Below, in pieces: positions 41,067 to 52,230 of a DNA stretch of 64,000 bases. The notes beneath the pieces are model-generated. The model searched no databases and had not been told where the DNA came from. It worked only from the letters and a program-made list of their open reading frames with translations. Origin of the DNA: Peronospora farinosa. Taxonomy: Eukaryota > Oomycota > Peronosporomycetes > Peronosporales > Peronosporaceae. The first letter of the stretch is position 1; each line of letters begins with the position of its first letter. Both the position numbers and the translations under genes were made by a program. The stretch lies in contig CANTFK010000270.1 in NCBI GenBank assembly GCA_947646735.1, positions 372,001 through 436,000 of the forward strand, written 5' to 3'.

Positions 41067-43349
41067 GTGGACTCTATTCTATCTTCAATCGCCCCCAAGA
41101 GACACTCGCGCCAAGCTATCACGGTGGTTCCTCCTACAGTCGAACCCGAGGAAGTCTTGTATGTGGTCAGTTTCGATGGGTCTGCACGAGTTAAGCGTGG
41201 GGGAGGAGCCTGCAGTGCTATTGTGTGGCAACTCCCGGAATGGACGGTAGTCGCCGCTGCTTCCCGATATTTGACTGAAGCTACAGTAAATGAGGCAGAG
41301 TATGAAGGCCTATTGTTGGGCTTCCTCCTACTGGAGAACCTGGAGCGTAGACGTCTAGTAGTGTGTGGAGATTCTAACCTGGTCGTGCGACAGATGCGAG
41401 GAGAAATCGAGTGTAAGGCGCAGGGCCTGACAGTACGACGGGCGAAGGCCCTGGAAAAACTCAGGTCCTGGCCCGTTCACGAGTTTCTACACATGAAGCG
41501 CGAATGGAACCAAAGTGCAGACCGACTTGCTAACGTGGCTTTGCACCTGCAACAGGGTGTCGATATAGTGCCGGAAGAAGGGTTCAAGGACCTCGAAGCA
41601 ATCAACCGTCTACCTGAGCTTTTAATACCCAAGGACCAGAGCCATGCATTGCGAGTTACAGCTGTTACGAGATCCCAAGCCCTATCCAGAATACCGACGG
41701 ATGTCGTGCAAGAGAAAGTGGTGCAACGGATAAGGATCGAACGAATTGCAGCAGCCCAAGATGAAGAGATGTGGATACGTGATTTGAAGATTTACCTACG
41801 GGGCAACTGGGGTAGTCTATCGGCCGAGGTAGCATTTACGTGTGGAAAGATTGAGATGAACTACGCTTTGGATGATGACGATCTTCTTCTGTACTGCCCT
41901 TACCAGGGAACAGTAGATGAGGACCGTGATGGGTTGATTCGGCTATTTATACCCGAAAGTCTACAACAAGACTTTCTACACCACTACCATACGAGTCTAG
42001 AAGGGGGACACCAGGGAAGTGGCCGTACATACCAACTGATCCGAAAATATTTTTATTGGAAAGGCTTATTCCGGAGTGTTCAGCGCTATTTTGGCACTTG
42101 CGTAGACTGCGAGACTGGCAAAGGTGGCCCCACCTTACGAGGGAGAAGTCCAGGGAACATTCAAGCTACCCGCCCGTTCCAAGTTATCGCGATGGACCAC
42201 ATCCCATCTTTGCCCAAATCGTTCAAGGGTAATACCGAGCTGTTGATTTGGGTGGACCTGTTTACGGGATATGTGATTGCCAAGGCTAGTTCGTCGAGGT
42301 CGGCCCAGACCGTGGCAGAAGGTTACGAAGAGTGCGTATTCCGTCGGTTTGGGGCCAGTGAGGCGATCCGTCACGACAGAGAACCCAGTTCCATGTCAGA
42401 TTTCTTTCGTGCTTTCAACCGCACAATTGGGCAAAAATAGCGGGCGACTATGGCGTATCGACCACAGGCCAATGGCACAGCAGAGAGAATGGTACAGACC
42501 ATTACACGGTCTATCAAAATGTATGTGTCTGAGGTAGATCAGAAGGACTGGGATGCCTATGCAAAAAGGCTCACTTTCGCGTTGAATACGGCCCAGGACC
42601 GGATCCGAAAGGAAACGCCATTTTTCTTGGTACATGGATGGGGCGCCCGAAGTACTCTAGAAGCCACCATACCGTTAGGCAGCACGAAGCGGCGTGAATG
42701 TGAGCCCCGTCGATGGCGATACAGCGTACAACGTCAGTAGCGCAGAGCGAGAGAACAGGCCAACGAATTATTACGATCTGCGATGGAAAGTCGGGCCCAG
42801 GCCCACAATGAGGAGGTGGTTGATGGTCATATTGAGGTAGAGTCCCAAGTCTGGTTATACTTGGACCGGGCCAAGGAGGGGTATGCTCGAAAGCTGGCAC
42901 ATCTATGGCACGGGCCGTTCCGAGTGAGAGAACTGGTGGGTGACTATGCCGTTCGTTTAGATATCAGTGGAACAGACTACCGTATATACCCGTTGGTACA
43001 CGTTTCAAAATTGAAGCTGGTCCGGCAATACCCGGATAGACCAGACACGGTGTTGGTGGTAGACGAAGCGAACCGGGTGGATTTTGATGAAGCTCTATTG
43101 CCAGAAGACAGTTGGGTCGCGGAACTGGAAGAGGATGAATACGAAGTGGATAAAATTCTAGACAGACGTATGGGAAGGAAAACTCGGTACGGACGAATCC
43201 AGTGTGAATACCTGGTACAATGGAAAGGATATCCTGATCCGTCATGGGTGGATGAGGTCGACCTCAACTGCGGAGGATTGCTTAGGGACTATGAGCGCAG
43301 GCAGGCTACTCGGAACCGATTCGAGGCAATGCAGCGTCATGAAGAGTAG
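41067..43349 (+). pseudogene. Second RNase H, integrase, GPY/F and chromodomain of element F
   Basis: One frame through 43349 with TAG stops at 42438-42440 and 42738-42740. The second RNase H (about 41157-41550) keeps its acids: SFDGSAR (41175), NEAEYEGLLLG, CGDSNLVVRQM and SADRLAN. Integrase follows with the HHCC finger (HHYHTSLEGGH ... CVDCETGK), D in AMDHIPS, D in RHDREPS and E in GTAERMV after the first stop. Next come GPY/F (HGPFRVRELVGDYAVRL) and a chromodomain (YEVDKILDRR, CEYLVQWKGYPDPSWV). Dual RNase H plus chromodomain is the Chronos layout. Confidence 0.85.
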
Positions 43350-43718
43350 TGGGGAGAGTTCATCTTGTGAAGGCCAAGATGATGCAAGAAGGAGGCAGTA
43401 TTTGTCATACATTTACAAGGGGGTCAAGTTATTATATTCGAGAGTGCGACAGCACAAAAGAGATTGCGAAGTATTGTGAAAGGCCCAGAGTACCAGGGCA
43501 CCGGGGTACCGGGGCCCAGGGGCCCCGAGGTACAGGAGCCCAGGGGTACCGGAACCCGGTAAAAAAGATTACGAGAAGTCACTAACGGATACAAGACTTG
43601 TGAGTTGGTGAACGCAACCACTCGAACGACGTAGGATCATTACTGTTAATTCGAAGAGGTTGGACAAGGGTGCACGTGGTCTTACCGCAGTTCGAAAGAC
43701 CAGCGCGCAGGGGACAGC

Positions 43719-44730
43719 TGTGGTGAAGTGCCAGGGAAAGTTGGAGTTTGAGGGAAATGGAACATAGAGCAAGAGAATTTCTGGTCACTTCCCCGAGGGA
43801 GTGACCACGACCCGGCCTCGCGGATTTACAACCACACACCAGGCCCCGCCGTATTAAGAATATAAGGACCCATACGTGCGGAGTCAGCACAGGCCCCAGG
43901 TCCCGGAAACAGGTCCCGGGGACCCAGGGGCCCAGAGGCCCAGGGGTACAGGGGCCCAGGGGTACAGGGGCCCAGGGGTACAGGGGCCCAGGGGTACAGG
44001 AGCCCAGAGGCCTAATGTCCGAGGGTGCAGAATCGGTACACAGAATATCGAAGATTACAGAAAGTACAGGTACCAAGGAGCCAGTTCTTCCTCCAAGAGT
44101 CGACACGTGGCACTATCCAGATCAAAGGGTTAGGGTTAGGCAAGAAAAGCATACAAAGTATAAGGTAAATAAACACACTCGAATTTGCATTACACGTGGC
44201 AGCTTTAAGCGCCCCTCCTAAGCTTCTCCGTCGCTTCACCTCTTCCGGGCGGGATACCCTTTGGACCCCGACGTCCAGCAGGTGTTAGACGGCTCAAGCA
44301 ACGCAAGTTGAACCTCAGGATATTTGGCCTGAGGTGTCAAGTAAGTGTCAACACTCTACGACCCGCTACAGGAAGCGGTTTCCCTACGGGGAAGAACACA
44401 AAGGGGTCCAAGGACCAAGAACAGTCAGTCACCAAAGGGGTACGCAGTACCAGGTGCATCGCTCTTGACTTAGTCGATTGAGCCCAAGAAACCCGGTCCC
44501 AAGTGAAGTATATCCACTCGGGGACCACCAAGTCCAAGTCCTATACAAAGACCAAGTCTTTAAGTCTTCTGCGTCTAACGAGGAGCAAGACCAGCCAAGC
44601 CGACGGGTACACAAGGTGAGACCCAAGGTTGACGCGACACGGTATCGGGGTACCCCCTCCGTAAGTCGGCAGTCCGGCGCTGTGTGTGTTTGTGGTTCTC
44701 TCACGTTGTTTGAGAATCCACTCCACCACA
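43719..44730 (+). repeat. 3' LTR of element F
   Basis: 1012 bp, the same as 34593-35605 apart from a few changes (for example one base missing near 44262 and single changes near 44283 and 44323). Preceded by the purine-rich stretch GCGCAGGGGACAGC. Confidence 0.95.
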
Positions 44731-45127
44731 GCACGCCTAGGATGATGTTATACGGAATCTCCATACCTAGCACTGTGAACTTCTCTTTACAAGAGAAGTC
44801 ACTGAAACTGAAGGCGAGTTCAACTTGAAATCCCTATGTTTTTACGAGCGCGCCGTTCGCTAAACGATCGATCGCCTCTTCTCGCTTGCCATCCTGGCAA
44901 AGCGACTCATAACTCGCCGGTCTCTTTTACAGAGCCGCAAGTTTCACAAAGTTTTGTGATGCACCCGAATCCACGAGAAGGGTCATAGCCTCGTACTCGA
45001 GCGCTATAGACCAAAAGGGTTGAGGTCCTACCGTTAGGAACCTCAGGGACTATGCTACCCATTTCTTCGATCACTCTGAACTTAAGGGTAGCTTCAGAGT
45101 CCGCGACAGTAGGGCATCCCGCCCCTA
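44731..45127 (-). pseudogene. Protease region of element A (gag side of the F insertion)
   Basis: On the minus strand the protease active site VDSGAS (near 44970) is intact. The sequence is collinear with element E 881-1279. The frame is broken downstream and the region is cut at 44731 by element F. Confidence 0.65.
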
Positions 45128-46038
45128 CTACGCTCCCGCATTTCCCGACCCATATTGGGAAGGTGCTGAACCCGTGCGTCGTGCACGCTGGTTTTTCGCA
45201 CCTCCCTTCGGGTTGGGAGACTTTTTGCTGGATTCCTTAGCACCAGCAGCTACTTTGGCATAGCAGCGAGCCATCATATGGCCTCGCTTGCCGCACTTGT
45301 AGCAGATCACATCTGCATTGCCTAACTCAATAGGAGTGGCATCAGACTTCTCGGACGATGGCCTGTAATAGGCTGTCACCGAGGCACTGTTGTAGGATTT
45401 CTCTTTAACTAAGGCAATGTCAATTGCCTCTTACATCGTCGCTGGCACCTTTCTGAAAAGGGCCTGACGCGATGGGCCGTGTCTAAGTCCATCCATGAAC
45501 GTGGCTACCTTGATACGTTCTGGTATCGGTTCCCCATTAATGGACGCCGAAAGCGAACGCATCTCCTGCACAAATTCTTGCAGAGAGCGTTTCGCCTGTC
45601 GTGCTCCAATGAAGCGCGCCATAAGCAACACTTCGTTATAGGCGGCTGATACATGGCGCGAATATTTGCCTTAAAGATCGCCCATGCATCAGCATTAGCC
45701 ATCAGCGCAGAGTATGCCCACTTTGACGCTTTGCCACGCAAGTTGGACATGGCATACGACACCATTCTGGTGTTACTTGGCTGTTTACCTCGGACGAGTT
45801 TTTACGCTGTCCGAGCACAAACGCCTCAAATTGCTCCAACTGAGCAACATGTTGCTCAGGAGGATAATGCAAGAGGTTGACCAGGTCTTGTTTACCAAGT
45901 CCCTGCCCATATGCTCTGCAAGCTCCCTATGGTGCTGGGAGAGGTGAGGAAATTCGCTGCAGCCAATGTTAAGATTCATCTTAACCACATGCACGCTCAG
46001 AGAGACGGGTCGTGGGAAGGACTACGAGTGCTACCAAG
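45128..46038 (-). pseudogene. Gag and zinc knuckle of element A
   Basis: Pieces at 45785-45994, 45505-45765 and 45128-45379 and 45431-45631 (two frames). They include the capsid segment RSLQEFVQEMRSLSASING and an intact knuckle CYKCGKRGHMMARC near 45270-45310. It has several frameshifts and a deletion relative to element E near 45780. Left of the LTR, on the element strand, is TTGGTAGCACTCGTAGTCC, the primer-binding candidate. Confidence 0.75.
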
Positions 46039-46636
46039 TGTAAATGGGCACTTCTACGAAGTTGCCTCGTGCTACTTAGCACACACCTTCACCACAAGCA
46101 AGGAAGCGGTTAGACCGTCTTACCTTCGCGCGCGAGGGTGGTTATGCGGTTGGTCGACTGCTTCAGCAGTCGTACCACCAGTTGCCTTACGCTTAAGTAA
46201 GAGTGCAACGAACTTATAAACAAGAAGTCACCGACGTGACGCAGAAGATTTTTCAGCTTCTCGTGCGCGGTGCTTTCGATTTAGCATATTCAAGACTGAG
46301 CTATATTTAATGAATCATACTTAAATATACTTAACTACTGATTGGCTATATATGTATATAGATCGGATACGCGACTCTTTAGAAACGTATCCTGACGCAT
46401 GAGCTTAAATCTAGATTGAAGCTTGCTAATGACGTCCTTCTGAGACTTCGCGATGCCTAGCTTCAACTAGCGTCACCTTTTCCCATGTGAATCCGTCAAT
46501 GGATATCACATTCACGAGGGTGGATCACGTTTGTGTATCGCACCCAAGTGACCCGTCAAAAGTAATCATATATACTTTTAGACCTTACATTGAGTATATT
46601 AATTAATGTTTACGTGTAACTAAATGCCCTGTTACA
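46039..46636 (-). repeat. 5' LTR of element A
   Basis: 598 bp, TGTAAATGGG...GTTACA, pairing with 28695-29288. The sequence just beyond it (46637 onward) belongs to the antisense frame of element C, not to the copia relic that abuts the other LTR. Confidence 0.9.
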
Positions 46637-47583
46637 GAAGAAAATCAGCTTTATCGGCGTTAATCATCCGGAATTATTTGAATTCATAACGAAGCTCTTC
46701 ATCGCAATCATTCAGTTGGTGCAGTGGTCCCTTGATCGTGATGTCGCTGGTTCGATCTCCAAGTGCGCCATTTTTCGATTCGCTATGGCATTTTACATAT
46801 TCGCAAATACCATTCATGTTATACCGAGACACTTAATAAATCTCGGAATCGTTCAGGGACTCGTCGTCTTACTTCTGTTGCTCGCGAGCATCACGGATCG
46901 AGAAAACGCGGTTGGAATCGGCAGAATTGCTCGCGATCGTCGTCTTCATACGCGACTAACAATCCTCGACCACGTCTGGTATGTCCTGAGCCAGCATACT
47001 TCGAGGTTCCCATGTATCGTCCGCCGGCGAATATCCCAACCAGCGAACCCTGTAATGTTACTCGACGTGGTTCTTCGTGGGCGCCGAGTTATTTCTCGGC
47101 ACATAAAACTTATGATCCTCGTGATCGACAGTCTGGTCGACAATTCAGCGTCGCGCACCCGATGATCAATTAAGGAAGGAGGATCATCACGACGAAAAGC
47201 TTCTGACGGCGAGCGTCTATTCGCACAATCGGACGCCTGCCTGTACAGTCGAACGACAAGATGCATTTTCTTCACGCTGGAATCGAAGAGTCGAAGAATG
47301 CCCTACTTGAACCTCGCTGGATGGCGAAAAGTGTTCGCGATCGTGCGACTGCTACATCTGAGACTGCTGAATAATTCGACGAGAGCAACGGGTGCTAGTT
47401 GAGCGCCTATGCCGACTTGAGAAGACTGCCTTCGGAGGATCCCAGCAGAACGAGTTTGCACGCGTTCTGGCAGGACTTGGTCTCAGTCTTCTTCAGCGTC
47501 GTCGTAAGGGGATGTCGGCTTTTGAGCCGGCACAGAAGAGCGGGGAAGATTCGAAGGGAGATCCGCCGGTAGGTAAGCCTTGA
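46637..47583 (+). pseudogene. Decayed antisense ORF of element C
   Basis: On +, in changing frames: a stretch LFEFI...HRNHSVGAVV matches LWLANREELRADHSIGAL in the antisense frame of B. It is followed by decayed Ser/Arg repeats, then [16 protein letters not shown] (B has VVPMYPAREGIQANV), and a C-terminal leucine-rich stretch VERLCRLEKT at about 47395-47425. It lacks its N-terminus, removed at 46637. This is homologous to, but older than, the B copy. Confidence 0.6.
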
Positions 47584-48900
47584 GGCGCCCGACGTAGAAC
47601 GTCAGGTTCAAACGCATAGATGAGATATATCTAGCGTGTAAGCGTCACCATGCACCTTAACAACCTAAAATGGGCCAATATATCTTGGCGCTAAGTTATT
47701 AGCGCCAAAATTTGTCACTGAGGTGTTCGGTAATCTACTAGTTGATAATATTACTCTGTCACCTTCTCGAAATGTCAACATTCTTTCGACCTCGTTTGTT
47801 TGCGTTCCCTTTTTGCTTGTCGAATGCCTCTTGTAATTCATCACGCAAAAAACGCGTGATTCCTTGTCATAATAGCAGAAATTCAGTTACTGCAGCCGCA
47901 CTTACAGGCGACGTATTCTTTTTTGGGGGCCAAATTCTTAAGGAGACGCGATGAATTGCATTGCGTCGGGAGTTGATATGCTGTTAGCTATAAAATTATC
48001 CACATGTTACAAGTTTCAGCACCCTTTATTTCGTCGTATTAAATCATCAATAGTTTTGGCGCAATCCATCCGTAGATACTCCCCCACCAATCTTTTAGAC
48101 TGGGTGATCTAAGGCTGAGAGAGCAAGAAGCGCCGGAACGCGAGGATGCCTCGCGTTGTTCACGAAAAGGGCGTCAAGTCTGTTAACGCATGAATAACGT
48201 TGTTGCTTGCAAACTGTGCAAGTGGAAGAAACGAACCCATGACTAGAACGATATTCCATAATTGCGCAAGACATCTTCGAGCACTCTGCTCACACGCTTC
48301 ATTTCCCCATCCGTCTCTGCATGAGCCGCCGTATACGTAGCAACCGCGTGCCTAATAGATGGAATAATTTGGCCCAGAAAGCCGAAGTGAAACGTGTGTC
48401 ACGGTCCAAAACAATAGATTCTGGCAAGCCGTGATGCCCCGAAGATAAGATCAATGAAGATCTTCGCTGTCGTCTCCGCCGTAATGTTGGCGGAGACCCC
48501 AGCAAAATGCACTATTTGCTGAATCGATCCACTAGGTCCAATACGCCTGTGCGTTTCTGTTCATCCGGTGGAAGTCCAAAGATTAAATCCATGCTGACCG
48601 AGCGCCAGACTTCCGTAGATAATGAAAGCGGACACAATTGGGCTTGTGAAGACGGCGCAGGCTTCACACGCTGACAAGTTTCACAGAGCGCACCCACTTC
48701 TGGATGTACTTATACATTCTTGGCCAGAAAAATACGCGAGAAATAGCTGCAAACGTCTTTTTGCGACCCAGGTGTCCGCCAGCTGGGCTGTCGTGAAATT
48801 CATGACCAATCGGGCTCGAAGGTCGTCATCAGCAGGGATGAAGACACGCGGGAAGTCAAAGACGTCCATCGTGTACGTCAGCAACGTACCGTCAAGCGCG
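47584..48900 (-). pseudogene. Integrase and C-terminal region of element C
   Basis: HHCC finger remains near 48660-48850 (CETCQRVKPAP at about 48670), core with SMDLIFGLPPDEQKRTG (48512-48697), LDRDTRFTSAFW (about 48385-48420) and DGEMKRVSRVLEDVL (about 48265-48310), where Lys stands for the catalytic Glu. The rest to 47584 is decayed; short frames recall the GPY/F block (near 47600-47900). Confidence 0.72.
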
Positions 48901-50340
48901 TAACGCTTGATGTTGTCGCGTGTTGGTTTCGTCAACTTCACGAGTGAAATTTCGCTCGGGTCCTTTAGATAATTGATTATACATCGCATAGAAGGAATCA
49001 TTTGCGTAGGATTTAGCGATCTGACTTCGGAGCGACAGCACGGGGGTCGAAATCACCGCATTAAGTTCCAGGTCAATACAACACACACAGATATCTTCGT
49101 CGTCATCAACATACTCCGTTTGATGACCCATATCGCGTCGAGGATCGTAATCAGGACGACGAGAAAGCGCATCAGCGAGATGGTTGTTCTTGCCAGGCTT
49201 GTAATGCACCGCAAAACTATACTTGGTGAAGAATGACATTCAACGTGCCATACGCTGGGACAAGTAAGGACTCTTGACGGCGGTACGCAATGATGCGTGA
49301 TCTGTGTAGATAGAAAACATCTTTTCACCGAGCAAATATACTCTAAACTTGATTAGCGCGTAACGCATAGCCAAAAGTTCCTTGTCGTGTACCGGATGAT
49401 TTTTCTCGGCAGGTTACATCTGTCGTGATTGAAAACTCACGACGCGCTCTCGACCCTCGTCAGCAAGTTGCATGAGGGCACATCCTATAGCGAAATTGCT
49501 CGCGTCACATACGACGTGGAATGGCTTGTAGTCATCAGGTAGCATCAGCACAGGTGTCTCGGACAAGCTCTTCTTCAGGAGCCGAAGGCAGATTGATGTA
49601 TGTCTTCCAGAACCATGCTTCGTCTTTCTTGAGCAATGTCGATAATGGCTGAATTAGCTCAGCATAATTCTTCGTATATTTATGCAAGTAATTCGCCAGA
49701 CCGAGCCATTGACGTAATTCAATTTGGTTCCTGGGCTTTGGCCAGGAAAAGATCGAGGAGATTTTTACAGGATCAGCGCGGACACCTTCCTTGCTGACGT
49801 AGCAACCGAGTACTGGAATCTCGGGAGCGCAGAAGACACATTTCTTCAAATTCGCATACAATTTATTCTCGCGCATAACTTGAAACACCTGCTTCAAGTG
49901 TCGAAGGTGTACCTCCGTAGCGCTGAGCTTTTGCTCAGCGCAGCTGTAAACAAAAATGTCATCAAAGTAGCTCGGTGCAAAGTCGCGAAGTGGACGAAGT
50001 ACTTGTGTCACCATCCTATTGAACGTAAGTGGAGAGTTCTTAAAGCTTGTGACATGGCTATATACTCGCTTGGATGATGACCGCAGTAAACGAAATGTCA
50101 CTGTCCCTCATGAGGATCTGATAGAAGCCGTCTGTCAGATCTATGGCGCTGTAGATCTCGCTCCCGGACATGGGGGGACGCCTATTCCTCGAAATTACAT
50201 GGTATTTAATACCATGTATTTTCGAGGAATAGGCGTTTGAGCCGGGATCGTGGCGACATTCAGCTTGTTGAAAGCGTGCACAATGCGCCAATTGTCGGTG
50301 GCTTCCTTCACACAAAAATCGGGTTTAAATATGGCGAGAT
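48892..50340 (-). pseudogene. RT (palm onward) and RNase H of element C
   Basis: RT: FCVKEATDNWRIVHAFNKLN from about 50320, then a 59-nt palindrome that breaks the frame, AIDLTDGFYQILMRDSDISF, SYFDDIFVYS (catalytic YxDD), and WLGLANYLHKYTKNYA. RNase H follows (about 49535-49250), ending in a tether region with KPGKNNHLADALSRRPDYD near 49160-49200. Several frameshifts. Confidence 0.78.
50178..50236. repeat. 59-nt near-perfect palindrome in element C RT
   Basis: ACGCCTATTCCTCGAAA at 50178 is repeated in reverse complement ending at 50236, with TACATGGTATT and AATACCATGTA between. Related elements read straight through here (PIPRK, then the next RT motif), so the second arm is an added inverted copy. 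Confidence 0.9.
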
Positions 50341-50681
50341 TGTAACGGGGCTAGAACGTACCGTCACTAGCTTACACGCGCGCTCGAGGAAGACTCAAGC
50401 CCAAGTATTAGGTATTAAGTAAATTTAACTCTGATTTTATTTTGGTTTTAATTCGTACTAATTACGAAGATTTCAGTCGTAATAAATACGACAGCGTTCC
50501 CGCCTTTCGGGAACCACACAAATTCAGGTTGATTTATCATTGGTCCATATTGGGGACTTTAGGCCCAATAATAGACCAATAATAAATTGCCACGCTGTGT
50601 CCGCTATTCGGGCCCAGCACCTGCCTACATATGTAATTGTTTATTCATATTAATATTATGTGTGTAATGTAGCCCATTACA
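50341..50681 (-). repeat. 3' LTR of element B
   Basis: 341 bp, TGTAACGGGG...CCCATTACA on +. The element-strand sequence next to it is GAGAAGGGGGTGA, a clear polypurine tract. Confidence 0.95.
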
Positions 50682-50694
50682 TCACCCCCTTCTC

Positions 50695-52230
50695 ATGACA
50701 GCGCTCACCAACCGTGAGTGCTCAACTGTCGAAATCCCTTCGCCCACAAACGAACAAGCAATGTCCGGAGACGCAATACCCAATACAGCAGCACGCCCAA
50801 GATACATCAGCGGGAATGCATCAACCAGCATCATGGCGCGGCAGCTCTACCTTGGTCACTGTACGACTTGTCCGGAGCTCACGCTCCGGACTCGCTGGAC
50901 ATGATGCGGGACTACTTCCGCCGATTTCGAAAACTGCGCGGGAAAGGTCTTGATGGAATCGAGCATGAAGCTCTACAACGTTCTTGGTGTGCCTTCATCC
51001 AACGTTGGAATCGGATGCTCGAGGATGGTAGCAGCTTCCAATTATGGCTCGCCAATCGAGAGGAGCTTCGCGCCGATCACTCCATCGGCGCGCTACGCGA
51101 AAGAGTGTGTGAGGATGCTTGGAATGAGGACCGTCTCTGCTTCGTCCATGTCAATGAAGGATGCCAATCTTGTGACTAGACTCCACGCCCAGCTCATGAC
51201 GAATGGCGACGACACATCGCTTGAGTGTCCACTCAGTGATCGCGAACAAAGTTGGATTGCAAAGGTTGAGCGAAGTCTGAGCGAACGGAGAAGCGCAATT
51301 ATTCGTGGTGCGCATCGCTGGCAGCACCACTCGCTACAGCGGAGTCAATGTCCGCGGGGTCATCAGCGCAGGGCAGCGACACGTTCGCTTGCCCGTCCTG
51401 CTGCGCGATTCTCGCCTCGCAATCGTGATATGTATTCACCGCGACGTTCTCGTTCACGGCTTCGTTATCGTTCGCGACATCGTTCTCGTTCACGGCATCG
51501 TTCTCGTTCACGGCTTCGTTATCGTTCACGACATCGTTCTCGTTCACGGCATCGTTCTCGTTCGCGACATCGTTCTCGTTCGCGTCATCGTTTCCGTTCC
51601 CGACGACGTGGATCTCCTTACCGCTCTCGTGTGTCACGAGAGCGTTCGCGTGCTCGCCCACCTTGGAATAGTCCGACTTCGTGGCTTCATACGACAGAAC
51701 CACATCTGGAACGTCACGAAGGAGCGAGGAACGTGGTTCCCATGTATCCTGCTCGGGAGGGAATCCAAGCCAACGTACTCGGTACCTGCGCACGGACGGA
51801 ACCGCGCGCTTCTCATGAGCCGACTGCAGTACTGGTTGTGGAGGTTCCTCGTGACCCACAATGCGGTCTACAATCCAGCGCGCCTGTCCCTCCGCGTCAA
51901 CAAGCGGAGGAGAGCTCTCGCGATGGTAGTGCTGGCGTCCTGGGTGCTCAGGACGATGTTGATCAGGCCGTGAACATAGCTGCCGATGCTCGGCTGGAGG
52001 CTGAGGCTGCCAGTGAACGTGCTGCCCGGGCGGAGAAGACTTCGAGTGAGACACGGCAGTCAAACCGTGAACTGCTCGAACGGATAAGGGTTCTGGAGCG
52101 CCAGGTGCTTGGTCAGGTTCAGACGGGATCGAGACCCCGCCCCATGTCATCGGCGCGTCGAGCACGACGGGAAGGCCGTTCGACTTACGAAATCCCGAAG
52201 CCGGCGTCGGAGCCAAACCGTGAAGCGTAG
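50695..52230 (+). CDS. Antisense ORF of element B: RS-rich coiled-coil protein (frameshifted)
   Basis: On the strand opposite to pol, from a first ATG at 50695 just inside the LTR to the stop at 52230. A globular-looking part (RRFRKLRGKGLDGIEHEALQ) is in the frame ending 51179. From about 51150 the coding-like text continues in the next frame to 52230: a long Arg-Ser/His repeat (51437-51650), a linker, and a coiled coil (AARAEKTSSETRQSNRELLE, LLERIRVLERQVL) ending MSSARRARRE. The 3' part overlaps the chromodomain region on the minus strand. RS repeats suggest RNA or nuclear speckle binding; this is inference. Confidence 0.55.

Larger units (their letters stand above)
34593..44730 (+). mobile_element. 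Element F: Chronos-like LTR retrotransposon with dual RNase H and chromodomain
   Basis: About 10.1 kb with LTRs of 1013 and 1012 bp that differ at only a handful of sites. It is inserted in element A; the 4-bp flanks GCAT (34589-34592) and GCAC (44731-44734) are a target duplication with one transition. The order on + is LTR, primer site, gag with three knuckles, protease, RT, degenerate RNase H, second RNase H, integrase, GPY/F, chromodomain, LTR. From recalled literature this matches the oomycete Chronos group. Gag has one frameshift, and pol has stops at 39952, 42438 and 42738 plus a shift near 40000. Confidence 0.88.
28695..46636 (-). mobile_element. Element A: Ty3/gypsy retrotransposon split by element F
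   Basis: Bounded by 594- and 598-bp LTRs (28695-29288 and 46039-46636). On the minus strand the order is LTR, gag, knuckle, protease, [insertion of F at 34593-44730], linker, RT, RNase H, integrase, GPY/F, chromodomain, LTR. The chromodomain end and order are those of a chromodomain-bearing Ty3/gypsy. Pol is broken by several frameshifts and stops, though the integrase triad is intact. No target duplication is found: TCTTG on the left, GAAGA on the right. An antisense frame lies at 29394-30766. Confidence 0.88.
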
